Positions 1-7,360 of a DNA stretch of 24,576 bases are shown piece by piece (within the stretch, counting starts at the first letter, position 1; every line of letters begins with the position of its first letter). The stretch lies in the IMG/VR virus record IMGVR_UViG_3300042402_001675, positions 1 through 24,576 of that record; one strand, written 5' to 3'. The DNA is from a virus. The notes under the pieces are model-generated. The model did not search any database. It saw only the letters and a program-made list of their open reading frames with translations, and was not told the DNA's origin. The position numbers and the translations under genes were made by a program.

Positions 1-1168
1 GGCCGTCCGCTTTGGAAGTGAAGTCAATGAACACTTCCGGCGTGTAAACCTCAACGGGGGGGAGGTGGGCTTCGGGCACCAGCCCGTTCGCGTCCAGCGG
101 CGCGTAGCCGTCAGGAACGCCTTTGTTAGCGACCTTCTCGTACAGCGCATCCGTGGCCGGGTCAACCGGCACCGTGATGTCGGCGGTGCCGTCGAAGGAC
201 ACACCGTTGAGCTTGCGGGCCGTCGTCAGCTTGCTGGCCGACAGCACAGCCTTAGCGGAATCAGCGGTGTTATCCACCTTGTCCAACGCCAGCGCAGTCT
301 TCAGCGGTGCCGCCGCAACATCACCGGACAGACCGGCCACCGACGACACACCCGCCGTGCCCGACGTGGCGGTCTCCCACGTGGTGCCGTTGAACAACGC
401 GAAGTCGCCCGCGACGAACTTCACACCGAACTGGGTGCCCGTGACGGTCACCCGCCACATATCACCTTGGGTGCCCACACCAGCAGCCAGCGGCGGGGTG
501 TTCGTCGCCGCGTTCCAGGTTCCCTTGTACTCCAGCGCCGACAGCGGCAACTGCGAGCTAGGCATCTTCCCGGCGGCGTCGAGGGAGGCGTACCCGTTAT
601 TCACGCCCTTCTCGGACTTCAACTGATAATTCGCCAGGGTGGTGGAATTAACCGTTGCGGTCAGAGTGCCGTCAGCAGCAATGGTGACCCCGGTGCCCTG
701 CTTCACCCCGCCGAGCACCGTGGCGGTAGCAACCGGCAACGTGTAGCTGCCCTCGCCGCCGCTACCGGAGCCGAGCTTGAACCACGCAGACCCGTCGTAA
801 AAAATCACGTCGCCGACAGTGACCGGGAAGCCCAGCGAGTTACCCGCCGTCGTCACCCGGTAGATATCACCCAGATTCCCCGCACCGTTGGACAGCGTCG
901 GAGTGTTGGAGCTGGCGTTCCAGGTGCCCTTGTACTCAATAGCAGCCAGCGGGAGCTGCGCCGCAGGGAGCCTCGCAGTTCCGTCCAAAGCGGCGTACCC
1001 GTTGATCTGACCCTTGTTCTCAAACCGCTCGTAGATGGAGGAGTCGCCACCGCCGCCGCCGCACACATCCTGGGCCGAGATCAAGCAGATCTCGTCCACG
1101 ACCTCCGGTGCCAGCCGGTCGCCCGGTTCACGCTCGCTGTCATAGCTGACGAATAGGTCCACGGCCAT
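1..1168 (-). CDS. Tail fibre protein, N-terminal part (runs off the left edge)
   Basis: An open frame of 389 codons runs from the ATG at 1168 to the window edge without a stop, so the C-terminus is missing. It is probably a host-contact fibre. It has modular fibre-like repeats: a motif KGxxxGYAxLDxxGxxPxxQLP at residues 52-73, again at 187-208, and a third version at 349-370. The first two are each followed by a similar stretch of about 65 residues (EYKGTWNA, then GD[IM][WY]RV, then GD[VF]..[FL][YF][ND]G). Between and after them are phrases common in phage tail fibres (VLGGVKQGTGV near 151-161, LDKVDNTAD near 296-304, ARKLNGVSFDGTADITV near 317-333). It is the last visible gene of the leftward operon but is separated from the preceding minus-strand gene by a plus-strand HNH gene. 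No convincing ribosome-binding site precedes the ATG, so the start is less certain than the frame. Confidence 0.85.
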   Translation of the reverse strand, partial: MAVDLFVSYDSEREPGDRLAPEVVDEICLISAQDVCGGGGGDSSIYERFENKGQINGYAALDGTARLPAAQLPLAAIEYKGTWNASSNTPTLSNGAGNLGDIYRVTTAGNSLGFPVTVGDVIFYDGSAWFKLGSGSGGEGSYTLPVATATVLGGVKQGTGVTIAADGTLTATVNSTTLANYQLKSEKGVNNGYASLDAAGKMPSSQLPLSALEYKGTWNAATNTPPLAAGVGTQGDMWRVTVTGTQFGVKFVAGDFALFNGTTWETATSGTAGVSSVAGLSGDVAAAPLKTALALDKVDNTADSAKAVLSASKLTTARKLNGVSFDGTADITVPVDPATDALYEKVANKGVPDGYAPLDANGLVPEAHLPPVEVYTPEVFIDFTSKADG

Positions 1169-1214
1169 GAATCTAGTAAGGGGCGGTGCACGGGTATTAT
1201 TGGGGATAGAGAGC

Positions 1215-1250
1215 GGCCCAGGCGGTGCGTCAACACCGTGATCCTGGGCC
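1215..1250 (+). other. Imperfect hairpin upstream of the HNH gene
   Basis: GGCCCAGG (1215-1222) plus CGGTG (1223-1227) pair with CACCG (1234-1238) plus CCTGGGCC (1243-1250). The loop is CGTCAA and there is a four-base bulge, TGAT. It lies in the 103-base gap between the fibre start and the HNH start. It has no T-tract on either side, so it is not a clear intrinsic terminator. It could be a leader structure for the HNH mRNA, or a structure before the fibre gene on the minus strand. Confidence 0.55.
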
Positions 1251-1253
1251 TGA

Positions 1254-1269
1254 CCGATTAGGAGATCGG
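1254..1269 (+). promoter_or_regulatory. HNH ribosome-binding site held in a small hairpin loop
   Basis: CCGAT (1254-1258) and ATCGG (1265-1269) are complementary and enclose TAGGAG (1259-1264). AGGAG lies 7 bases before the ATG at 1272, so it is the likely Shine-Dalgarno site. The pairing is read directly from sequence; any effect on translation is inference. Confidence 0.5.
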
Positions 1270-1271
1270 CT

Positions 1272-2042
1272 ATGACGAAGCGTAAACCGCTGCCCTGTAC
1301 TGAGGCCAACTGCGGTGAACTTTTCCCCCGATGCGGGAAGAAACGTACATACGACGCGTACAGGTGCCGGTGTGACTCATGCCGCGCAGCTAAGAGCGAG
1401 GCAGGTCGTAGGCACTACCAAGAAAACCGCGAGCGTATCGACGCGCGCCATAGGGCTTACGCCGCCGAGAATCGTGAAGCGATGCGCCAGTACTCACGGC
1501 AGTGGTTTGCCCGAAACCCTGAATACCGCCGCGCCTACTACGCGGCGAACCCTGAAGCTGGCCGCGAAAGAACAAGGCGGTGGCGCGAGAACAATCCCGA
1601 GGCGTACGACGCGGCATACAAGCGTGCCCGCGAGAGGGCGTCGGCCAGCCCGATACACCGAGAGAATGTGCGCCAGGCGGCGCAACGCCGCCGGGCTAGA
1701 AAGGTTGCCGCCCCGACTGTTCCGTTTACCAGTGAGCAGTGGGCGCAGAAGGTGGCGTACTGGGGTGGCCGCTGTTACCTACGGATACCGGGGATATGCA
1801 CAGGCGGAGCCGACCACGCCGAGCATGTAAAGCCGCTCAGTAAGGGCGGGGCGCATATGCTCGCCAACCTGCGACCAGCCTGTGAGCCATGCAATCGCCG
1901 CAAGTGGAATCAGTGGCCGTTCACGGGTAGTAGATCACCGCGCAGCGGCGATGAAAGCGTCGAATGCCGCCTCGGTGTCGTCGTCCTCAAAGCCGGTCGG
2001 GGCGGGTGCGGCCCCGCCCGGCTTGACGTTGCGCGCCGGTGA
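1272..2042 (+). CDS. HNH endonuclease, possibly altered at its C-terminus
   Basis: Probable free-standing HNH nuclease of the homing type that cuts DNA at the core domain. The core is at residues 165-216: paired cysteines C168 and C176, D181-H182, H185, PLSKGG, N199 in NLRP, then C204-x2-C207-N208, matching ββα-metal HNH enzymes with a structural zinc. The N-terminus has more cysteines (C9, C14, C21, C32, C34, C37). Residues 49-120 carry repeats built on Y-x2-NPE and RxYxxxN, of a kind often seen in phage HNH proteins. The start is supported by AGGAG seven bases upstream. The gene opposes all the structural genes around it. After about residue 217 the frame continues 39 residues through the antisense of the next minus-strand gene, with unconvincing composition, while tandem TAG codons (1928-1933) sit in the neighbouring frame. 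The original protein may have ended there. Confidence 0.82.
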   Translation: MTKRKPLPCTEANCGELFPRCGKKRTYDAYRCRCDSCRAAKSEAGRRHYQENRERIDARHRAYAAENREAMRQYSRQWFARNPEYRRAYYAANPEAGRERTRRWRENNPEAYDAAYKRARERASASPIHRENVRQAAQRRRARKVAAPTVPFTSEQWAQKVAYWGGRCYLRIPGICTGGADHAEHVKPLSKGGAHMLANLRPACEPCNRRKWNQWPFTGSRSPRSGDESVECRLGVVVLKAGRGGCGPARLDVARR

Positions 2043-2582
2043 ATACAGCCGGTCAATGAACTGCGCGCGGGTCAGCCCACCGTTCTCCCCGCCCGCCGCC
2101 AGCGACTCCATGACCAGCGACTCGGTGGCGTCGAGCAGCACATGCATCGACCGCAGCGCCATCGGGTCGGGGACACCGGCCAGCAGCAGCTTGGACCGGA
2201 CGAAGCGCCAGTGATGCGCAGTGGTCGCCACCAGGGTCAGCACGGCACCGTAGGGCCGGGCGGTGCCCCACGTCGCCACCGCGATGGTGATGCGCTCCAG
2301 GGCGTCGGTAGGGGTGTCGCCGGTCATCATGGCGACGTAGACCCGCTCCAGCTCCCCGTCGCCCAGGTGGTCGGTGACGAACCGGATGGCGTATTCGGCG
2401 CGGACCTCGCTGTCCAGTTTCGGGTTGGCGGTCATCGCCAGCGTCGCCGCCGCGTTGGGCATGGGTCGCCGGGCCAGCAGCGACCCGACGCCGGGGACAT
2501 CCAGCGGGTCGAAGCGCGGCGAGAACTCGGCGGTCTCGGCGTCACCCAGCAGGTCGAGGTGTCCCGGCGGCGGGTCAAACAC
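1935..2582 (-). CDS. Conserved actinophage tail-region protein of unknown function
   Basis: A 215-aa protein starting at the GTG at 2582, two bases after the TAG of the upstream minor tail gene, so translation is probably coupled. The open frame extends further upstream, but that part overlaps the upstream gene in another frame and is low-complexity, so it is a shadow. The middle (RRPMPNAAATLAM, then TWGTARPYGAVLTLVATTAHHW, and later the conserved-looking FIDRLYSPA) resembles proteins I recall among minor tail genes of mycobacteriophages. The C-terminus is acidic, then ends AAFDAFIAAAR. No signal peptide, membrane segment or catalytic motif is visible. A role in tail assembly or as a minor virion part is inferred from position only. 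Its last 108 bases overlap the 3' end of the plus-strand HNH frame. Confidence 0.75.
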   Translation of the reverse strand: MFDPPPGHLDLLGDAETAEFSPRFDPLDVPGVGSLLARRPMPNAAATLAMTANPKLDSEVRAEYAIRFVTDHLGDGELERVYVAMMTGDTPTDALERITIAVATWGTARPYGAVLTLVATTAHHWRFVRSKLLLAGVPDPMALRSMHVLLDATESLVMESLAAGGENGGLTRAQFIDRLYSPARNVKPGGAAPAPTGFEDDDTEAAFDAFIAAAR

Positions 2583-2584
2583 GG

Positions 2585-3898
2585 CTAAATCTGCTGAGCA
2601 CCGGGGACCAGGATGGACACCGTCACCGCCACGTTGGAGTAGAACGCCCGTGGGTTGGACGTGAAGGTGCGCGGCCCCGTTGGGTTGGGCGGGTTGGTCA
2701 GGTAGGCGACGTTCATCGACGCCGACAGGCCGTTGCGGTCGACGCTGGTGGTCATGCCCGCCGGGGAGTTCTGGGTGCCCGGCTCCGGCCCGATCAGGTT
2801 GTCGGTCGGGTTGTCGGTGCGCCCGTAGAACGACGCGCAGATCAGCATCTGCCCGCTGATGGCGATGGACGGGGCGACGTGGTTCTGGGTGCCGGTCTGG
2901 GTCCACTTCTTGCGGGTGGACGCCGCCGCCCAGCCCGTGGTGTCGATGTCCCCGCCCGGCGAGGCGGCGTCGCGCAGCACCATCAGGTGCGCGATCTCCT
3001 CGGCCAGGAAGATGTTGCCGAAGGTGTAGCTGGCGGGCTCGGCGGGACCGGCGCGCTTGACGAACACCTTGACGTGGACGGAGAACAGCCCGTCGTCCAC
3101 GACGTGCAGCTCAGTCCACAGCGGGTCGGGCCGGGTGATGTCGGAGGCGCTGCCGAACTGATTGCCCACCACCGCCACCAGGATGTCGCCGTCGCGCGTC
3201 CCGGCGGGCACCGGCACGGTGACGTTGTTGGTGATCTGCAACCCGGTGGCGCTGCCCACCACCGTCGGCACCTTGCGCGGCAGCGCCGGGGCGATCTGCG
3301 GCACCGCGAACAGGTCCAGGCCCAGCTCCCCGGCCAGCACCGCCGACTCGGTGTTCGACTTGCCGCCGGTGATCTGGGTGTCCTCCCAGAACTCGCTGAT
3401 GAACCGCACCTCCACGGTGGCGGTGGCCTTCTCGCCGGGCTGCACGGCCTTCCAGCCGGTGAGCTGTGGCATCAGCGGGACGGTGGTGGAGTGCGCCCGC
3501 ACGGAGTGGATGCCGTAGTCGGTGCCGGTGCCCAGCAGCCCGCCCATGCCCAGGTCGGCACCGCCGCCGAACCTCGACACCTCGGTCAGCGCGGGAGCTT
3601 TGGGCGCGGGGCCGACATCAAACCCGTGGTTGGTCTGGAGGTAGCCCCGGCTGCGGGCCTGGAGCGACACCGCGCTGCCGCCCTGGTGGACCATGCCGTA
3701 CACCCACTGCGGCAGCGGGGTGTTGTTGACCCAGTCCACGGTGACGGTCTGGTAGACCTCGTTCTTGGCCTTGCCGCCGGAGGGGTCGTAGGTCTTGGCG
3801 ACCGATGCGGTGGAGGTGGTCGCCACCCGGCGCAACTGCATCCACGGCTGCGGGGAGATGACACCGTCGACCGTGGCGAAGTGATCGGGGTGCGTCAT
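2585..3898 (-). CDS. Minor tail / fibre protein, two-domain
   Basis: A 437-aa protein with its start at the ATG at 3898, which overlaps the upstream stop as ATGA. In-frame starts at 3922 and 3910 are possible but lie inside the upstream gene. The N-terminal half (to about residue 200) appears related to the two genes encoded just upstream: PWMQLRRV early, a VDWVNNTPLPQWVY strand, LQARSRGYL, then a PGEKATATVEVRFISEFWED stretch and DLFAVP. The C-terminal half (about 210-437) is a different β-rich domain beginning AGTRDGDILVAVVGNQFG and including HLMVLRDA and GQMLICASFYGR, of a kind seen in phage fibre and adhesin-like proteins. It is probably at the tail tip or side fibre. The specific receptor cannot be told. 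Confidence 0.78.
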   Translation of the reverse strand: MTHPDHFATVDGVISPQPWMQLRRVATTSTASVAKTYDPSGGKAKNEVYQTVTVDWVNNTPLPQWVYGMVHQGGSAVSLQARSRGYLQTNHGFDVGPAPKAPALTEVSRFGGGADLGMGGLLGTGTDYGIHSVRAHSTTVPLMPQLTGWKAVQPGEKATATVEVRFISEFWEDTQITGGKSNTESAVLAGELGLDLFAVPQIAPALPRKVPTVVGSATGLQITNNVTVPVPAGTRDGDILVAVVGNQFGSASDITRPDPLWTELHVVDDGLFSVHVKVFVKRAGPAEPASYTFGNIFLAEEIAHLMVLRDAASPGGDIDTTGWAAASTRKKWTQTGTQNHVAPSIAISGQMLICASFYGRTDNPTDNLIGPEPGTQNSPAGMTTSVDRNGLSASMNVAYLTNPPNPTGPRTFTSNPRAFYSNVAVTVSILVPGAQQI

Positions 3899-4086
3899 TC
3901 GGCCCGCCATTCCGTCACCCAACGAGTGCCGATTATCAGCCCCAGCGCATGGTTGGTGGATTGCTCCTGCTTTAACCCGAGTTCCGCGATCACCGCGTCG
4001 GCCATTTCGTCGTAGCCGATAAACCCTGCCACTCTCCTGTCGGCGGTTCTCAGCGCGGCGGCGATGCGGTCACGCAGATCGGTCAC
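3895..4086 (-). CDS. Small tail-region protein (63 aa)
   Basis: Overlaps both neighbours by four bases: its ATG at 4086 overlaps the stop of the upstream paralogue gene, and its TGA overlaps the start of the next gene. It begins MTDLRDRIAAALRTADRR and contains YDEMADAVIAELGLKQ, an amphipathic helical pattern. Similar short proteins are frequent between minor tail genes of actinophages, but I know no defined function. The tight coupling on both sides argues that it is a genuine, co-translated gene. Confidence 0.75.
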   Translation of the reverse strand: MTDLRDRIAAALRTADRRVAGFIGYDEMADAVIAELGLKQEQSTNHALGLIIGTRWVTEWRAE

Positions 4087-4679
4087 AGCGACCCCACCGG
4101 GGTGGCGAAGGCCAGCAGCCGCGCCCAGCGGGCGCTGGCTTCCCAGCGGGGCTCAAACTCCGACGGCGTCGTCCACACGCCCGGCGTCTGAAACGCCGCC
4201 AGGTAGCGGAAGTGCAGCAGTTGCATGGTGGGTACAATACCGACCGGCACCCAGACCTGACAGGAGTCGAAGTCGAAGAAGAACCGGCCGTAGCGGATGT
4301 CCTTGGGCGACACCTCCGGCCGGTCGATCTGGAGCTTGCCGCCCATCGTGTCCTGCATGACCGACGGGTAGTCGGCGGTGGGGTCCTCACCCACCGCCCA
4401 GCTCCAGGCGTCATGGATGACCACCGTGTTCGGGTTCTGGGCGACCACCGTGCGCGGGGCGCGCACCACCTGAACGAACACCTCCTGGTCGTCGGGGCTG
4501 TTGTTGTACCACGTCAGGTCGCCCTCGATGGCGGTCACCGGATCAGGGCAGCGCTTGATCTCCCCGTCGCGGGTGGACACCAGGAACCGCTCGGCCACGA
4601 TGCGCGGGAACCAGTTGCGGCGCATGCCGATAGCGCCGGGCTCGGCCAGCATGTAGGACTCGACGCACGCCTTGATCAT
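4083..4679 (-). CDS. Minor tail protein, paralogue 2 of a tandem set
   Basis: A 198-aa protein with an ATG at 4679 overlapping the stop of the upstream gene. Its sequence aligns by eye along its length with the gene just upstream: LTWYNNSPDDQEVFVQVVRA against PTWTNTSPVDQMVLIRVIRC, then NPNTVVIHDAWSWAVG against NPNAIQFRDRWTWALD, and at the end RWARLLAFATPVGSL against RYTRIQLLAFPTQGSV. A related pattern starts the next gene downstream. This suggests gene duplication of a β-rich fibre or baseplate domain. No enzyme motif is visible. The role as a minor virion protein is inferred from operon position. Confidence 0.78.
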   Translation of the reverse strand: MIKACVESYMLAEPGAIGMRRNWFPRIVAERFLVSTRDGEIKRCPDPVTAIEGDLTWYNNSPDDQEVFVQVVRAPRTVVAQNPNTVVIHDAWSWAVGEDPTADYPSVMQDTMGGKLQIDRPEVSPKDIRYGRFFFDFDSCQVWVPVGIVPTMQLLHFRYLAAFQTPGVWTTPSEFEPRWEASARWARLLAFATPVGSL

Positions 4680-5311
4680 CCTGTGACGACGCTTCCTTGA
4701 GTTGGGAAGGCCAGCAGTTGGATGCGGGTGTAACGCCCCGCCGCCTCGTGCTGTGGGTTAGCCTTGTTGGCGTTGGACGACCACGGCGGCGGCGTCCAGA
4801 CATACGCCCGGTAGTGCAGGTTGATCTGCTGGCCGGGTGTCAGCGGGCCGACCCACTCGTCGCTCATGGTGACCGGGGTCCACACCCACTCCCGGCCTGG
4901 GTTGGGCTCGGCGACGGTGTTGGTGCCCACGTCGATGGCGCTGCCGGTCTGGCTGTTGAACACCCCGGTGGTGACCGGCACGGCCGGGGCGCGGTCCAGC
5001 GCCCAGGTCCATCTGTCCCTGAATTGGATCGCGTTCGGGTTGGACACCAGCCACGACTTCCAGCAGCGAATGACCCGGATCAGCACCATCTGATCTACGG
5101 GGCTGGTGTTGGTCCACGTCGGGGCGTTGGTCTCGATCAGCAGCTTGCCGGGCAACGCGATGGATTGCTTGAGCTGGCCGTCGGCGCGCGAGTCGGTTCT
5201 GGTGTCCCACACCAGACGCGGCACCGACCAGGGCTCCAGCCGCAGCAGGCCCCCGTCGTCAATGTTGATGTGCTCATCGGTGCAGACGGTTGGACCGGCC
5301 CAGTTAGACAC
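4676..5311 (-). CDS. Minor tail protein, paralogue 1 of a tandem set
   Basis: A 211-aa protein. The GTG at 5311, eleven bases after the upstream TAA, is chosen as start. The open frame reaches to 5401, but that part overlaps the end of the upstream gene. The protein begins SNWAGPTVCTDEHINIDDGG, then LRLEPWSVPRLVWDT, a PTWTNTSPVDQ strand, NPNAIQFRDRWTWALD, and a C-terminal PLTPGQQINLHYRAYVW segment. It is a paralogue of the next gene and, more distantly, of the N-terminal half of the gene at 2585. It is probably a tail-tip or fibre protein. No signal peptide or catalytic residues were seen. Confidence 0.76.
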   Translation of the reverse strand: MSNWAGPTVCTDEHINIDDGGLLRLEPWSVPRLVWDTRTDSRADGQLKQSIALPGKLLIETNAPTWTNTSPVDQMVLIRVIRCWKSWLVSNPNAIQFRDRWTWALDRAPAVPVTTGVFNSQTGSAIDVGTNTVAEPNPGREWVWTPVTMSDEWVGPLTPGQQINLHYRAYVWTPPPWSSNANKANPQHEAAGRYTRIQLLAFPTQGSVVTG

Positions 5312-5321
5312 AGCAGTGAGG

Positions 5322-6341
5322 TTACGCAGGCGGCGTGTCGAATACAGCGAAGCTACCCAGAACGCCCGGCCGGGCCGCGCCGTTGGGCGCGTACATGGCA
5401 AAGCCGGTGAAGTCCCCGGTGGGCGCTCCGGCGTCGCTGACGTTCAGCAGCTCGTTGGTGTTCTCCAGCAGCCGCAGCGTCCCGGCGGTGGTGGCGTCCA
5501 GGCTGTAGGTGCTGCCGTTCTTGAACAGCACGTCGCGCGACTTGAGCGTGGTGACCTGCCCGGCCTTGACGTAGCCCAGCCGCACCCGCGTCCAGGTCAT
5601 CGCCGCGAACACATAGTCGGCATCGGTGGTGTAGTTCGCGCGGGCGATCAGGAAGTTCTCGCTCTGCCCGAACACGTCCTGCGGCGTGCTGACCGTGGCG
5701 CTGACCCGGTGCAGCGGGGACCCGGCGGTGGTCTTGTGCAGCGCGACGGCGGTGCGCTTCACGTCATCCAGCGACAGGTTGTAGATGGCGAACTTGTTGG
5801 TCACGCCGATGGTGCCCTGGCCGGTGCCGAAGTTCCACTGGAGCCAGTCATCGCCAAGGTTGGCGGCGTTGGGGTAGGTGGCGAAGTCCTCAAGGATCAG
5901 CGCCCCGCCGTTCTCCAGCTTCTGCAGCCGCAGCCCCAACGTGCCGAGGGTGCCCAGCGCCTGGGCGACCGTGTTGGAGAAGTCCTGCACCTGCTCGGTG
6001 CTATAGCTGCTCTGGCCGGTCCAGGCGGTGAAGCCCTTGACGATGGCGTCGATGAGCGATTGCAGGTCGTTGGCGGTGCGCTGCTCGCCGGTTTCCAGCG
6101 AGGCCACTTTGGCTGTCAGGTTCTCGATCTGGGACACATCGGCGATGCCCGTCAGGATGGCGCTGCGCCCGCTGGGCGCGGTCGCGGTCAGGTGGCCGTC
6201 CTCGGTGCTGTTGAGCACCCAGTTACCAATCCGCACGGTGTTGGACTGCTCCAGCGCGGCCAGGCGCTGCTGGACCTCGCGCGCCCACTCGGGGTCGGTG
6301 CGCGGAGCCCGGCCGTGCCGCCCCGACAATGAGTTCGCCAT
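5322..6341 (-). CDS. Minor tail protein with coiled-coil N-terminus
   Basis: A 339-aa protein taken from the ATG at 6341, which shares one base with the upstream stop (TGATG). A GTG three bases earlier is an alternative. Residues 15-130 are helical (EWAREVQQRLAALEQ, then IENLTAKVASLETGEQ and LQSLIDAIVKG, then a GTLGTLGLRLQKLEN helix), consistent with a trimeric coiled-coil stalk. The remainder looks β-rich, with alternating aromatic and polar residues typical of phage adhesin domains (DDWLQWNFGTGQGTIGV, FLIARANYTTDADYVFAAMT, DFTGFAMYAPNG). Position after the Gp37-like protein fits a minor tail protein at the tip. Function is inferred from context and architecture. Confidence 0.8.
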   Translation of the reverse strand: MANSLSGRHGRAPRTDPEWAREVQQRLAALEQSNTVRIGNWVLNSTEDGHLTATAPSGRSAILTGIADVSQIENLTAKVASLETGEQRTANDLQSLIDAIVKGFTAWTGQSSYSTEQVQDFSNTVAQALGTLGTLGLRLQKLENGGALILEDFATYPNAANLGDDWLQWNFGTGQGTIGVTNKFAIYNLSLDDVKRTAVALHKTTAGSPLHRVSATVSTPQDVFGQSENFLIARANYTTDADYVFAAMTWTRVRLGYVKAGQVTTLKSRDVLFKNGSTYSLDATTAGTLRLLENTNELLNVSDAGAPTGDFTGFAMYAPNGAARPGVLGSFAVFDTPPA

Positions 6342-7360
6342 CACCGCGCCCTGTCGGTGATCTTCACCAGCTCCGGCGGGTCGTCGTCTACCGACTCCAG
6401 CCCCACCGTGACCGCAACGCCGCTGCTGTCCATCGACACCTCCATCGACTGCAATTCCATCAGCGCCAGTGTGCCGTAGGCGGCGACGGTCACCCGCACC
6501 GACGGCACCAGCGACTCGATGTCCAGCGGGGCGTAGGGGCTGAGCAGGGCGCTGCCGTCAAGCACCACCGCCTCCCGCATACGCGAGGTGTAACGCAGGT
6601 ATTGCCGCGCGGCCCGGTCGGCGTTGGACACCCCGTACAGGCTGTCCACGTCCACGATGGTTTGCAGGCTCAGCCCGGCGACGTTGACCCGCGCGCGGGT
6701 GCTTTCGTCGGCGGCGCGCAGCAGCACGTCGGTGAACACCCTGCTGCCGTCGCGCACCAGCGCCAGGTTGCCGTCAAGGAAGTCCTCCTCGCCCAGCGAC
6801 GCCATCGAGGCGCGCGGTGCCGGACCCAGCAGCACCGTCCCGGCCGCGACGCTCCACGTCAGGCCCAGCCCGACGAGGTCGTCCATCAGGGTGTCCAGCA
6901 TCCGCTCGTCGGCGACGGTCTGGAAGTCGAACGGGTCGGCCAGCGGGTCGCGCCGCACCACCAGCGTGGCGCGCAGGCCGTGCAGGTCGATCATGGCCTG
7001 CCACAGCTCACGGGCGATCAGCGCCGGGTCGGTGGCGTCCCACGCCTTGGTGATGGGCACGCGGGTGCGGGCCATCAGACCGGCCACGTCCACCGCCGCC
7101 AGGGCGGTGGAGTCGCGGCGGTAGGTCGCCTTCTGCACCGGGCCGGTCCAGTGCAGCGACTGGCCGTCCTCGCTCCAGACGCTCAGCCAGTGCAGCCACG
7201 GGGTGATGTCCTCGCTCAGCCGGTAGGGCACCTCGACATCGCAGCGCGACACCTGCGACAGCTCCCGGCCCCAGCGCAGGGTCTCCACGTCCGACGGCGG
7301 GAACTGGTAGAGCTGCACACCCGACTGGCTGTGCAGCGACACGATCTGGCGACCGATCAC
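6341..7360 (-). CDS. Minor tail protein, ReqiPepy6 Gp37-like family
   Basis: A 339-aa protein that starts at GTG 7360 directly after the upstream TAG, with GGGAGG five bases before the start inside the upstream gene. It resembles the Siphovirus ReqiPepy6 Gp37-like family found in actinophages and placed near the tail tip hub. Typical features are an early strand SGVQLYQFPPSDVETLRWGR, a CDVEVPY strand, a helical AGLMARTRVPITKAWD segment, LDTLMDDLVGLGLTWSV, and a C-terminal LPSV-like strand with LESVDDDPP. It is probably a structural hub or baseplate component. The family call is from memory of the pattern. Confidence 0.8.
   Translation of the reverse strand: MIGRQIVSLHSQSGVQLYQFPPSDVETLRWGRELSQVSRCDVEVPYRLSEDITPWLHWLSVWSEDGQSLHWTGPVQKATYRRDSTALAAVDVAGLMARTRVPITKAWDATDPALIARELWQAMIDLHGLRATLVVRRDPLADPFDFQTVADERMLDTLMDDLVGLGLTWSVAAGTVLLGPAPRASMASLGEEDFLDGNLALVRDGSRVFTDVLLRAADESTRARVNVAGLSLQTIVDVDSLYGVSNADRAARQYLRYTSRMREAVVLDGSALLSPYAPLDIESLVPSVRVTVAAYGTLALMELQSMEVSMDSSGVAVTVGLESVDDDPPELVKITDRAR

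Noticed and set aside
65-1156. 363-codon plus-strand open frame at the left edge
   Set aside because: The minus strand encodes a tail fibre with clear protein repeats over the same bases. This frame is the shadow.
1195-1200. TATTAT as a -10 element for the HNH gene
   Set aside because: No credible -35 element lies 16-18 bases upstream (TCTAGT there), so a promoter is not supported.
2585-2906. Upstream extension of the 215-aa gene beyond GTG 2582
   Set aside because: It overlaps the end of the minor tail gene in another frame and reads as a Pro/Arg/His-rich shadow. The GTG right after the upstream stop is better.
2879-4015. 378-codon plus-strand open frame
   Set aside because: Antisense of the 2585-3898 minor tail gene; its product is Gly/Val/Arg/His-rich without domains.
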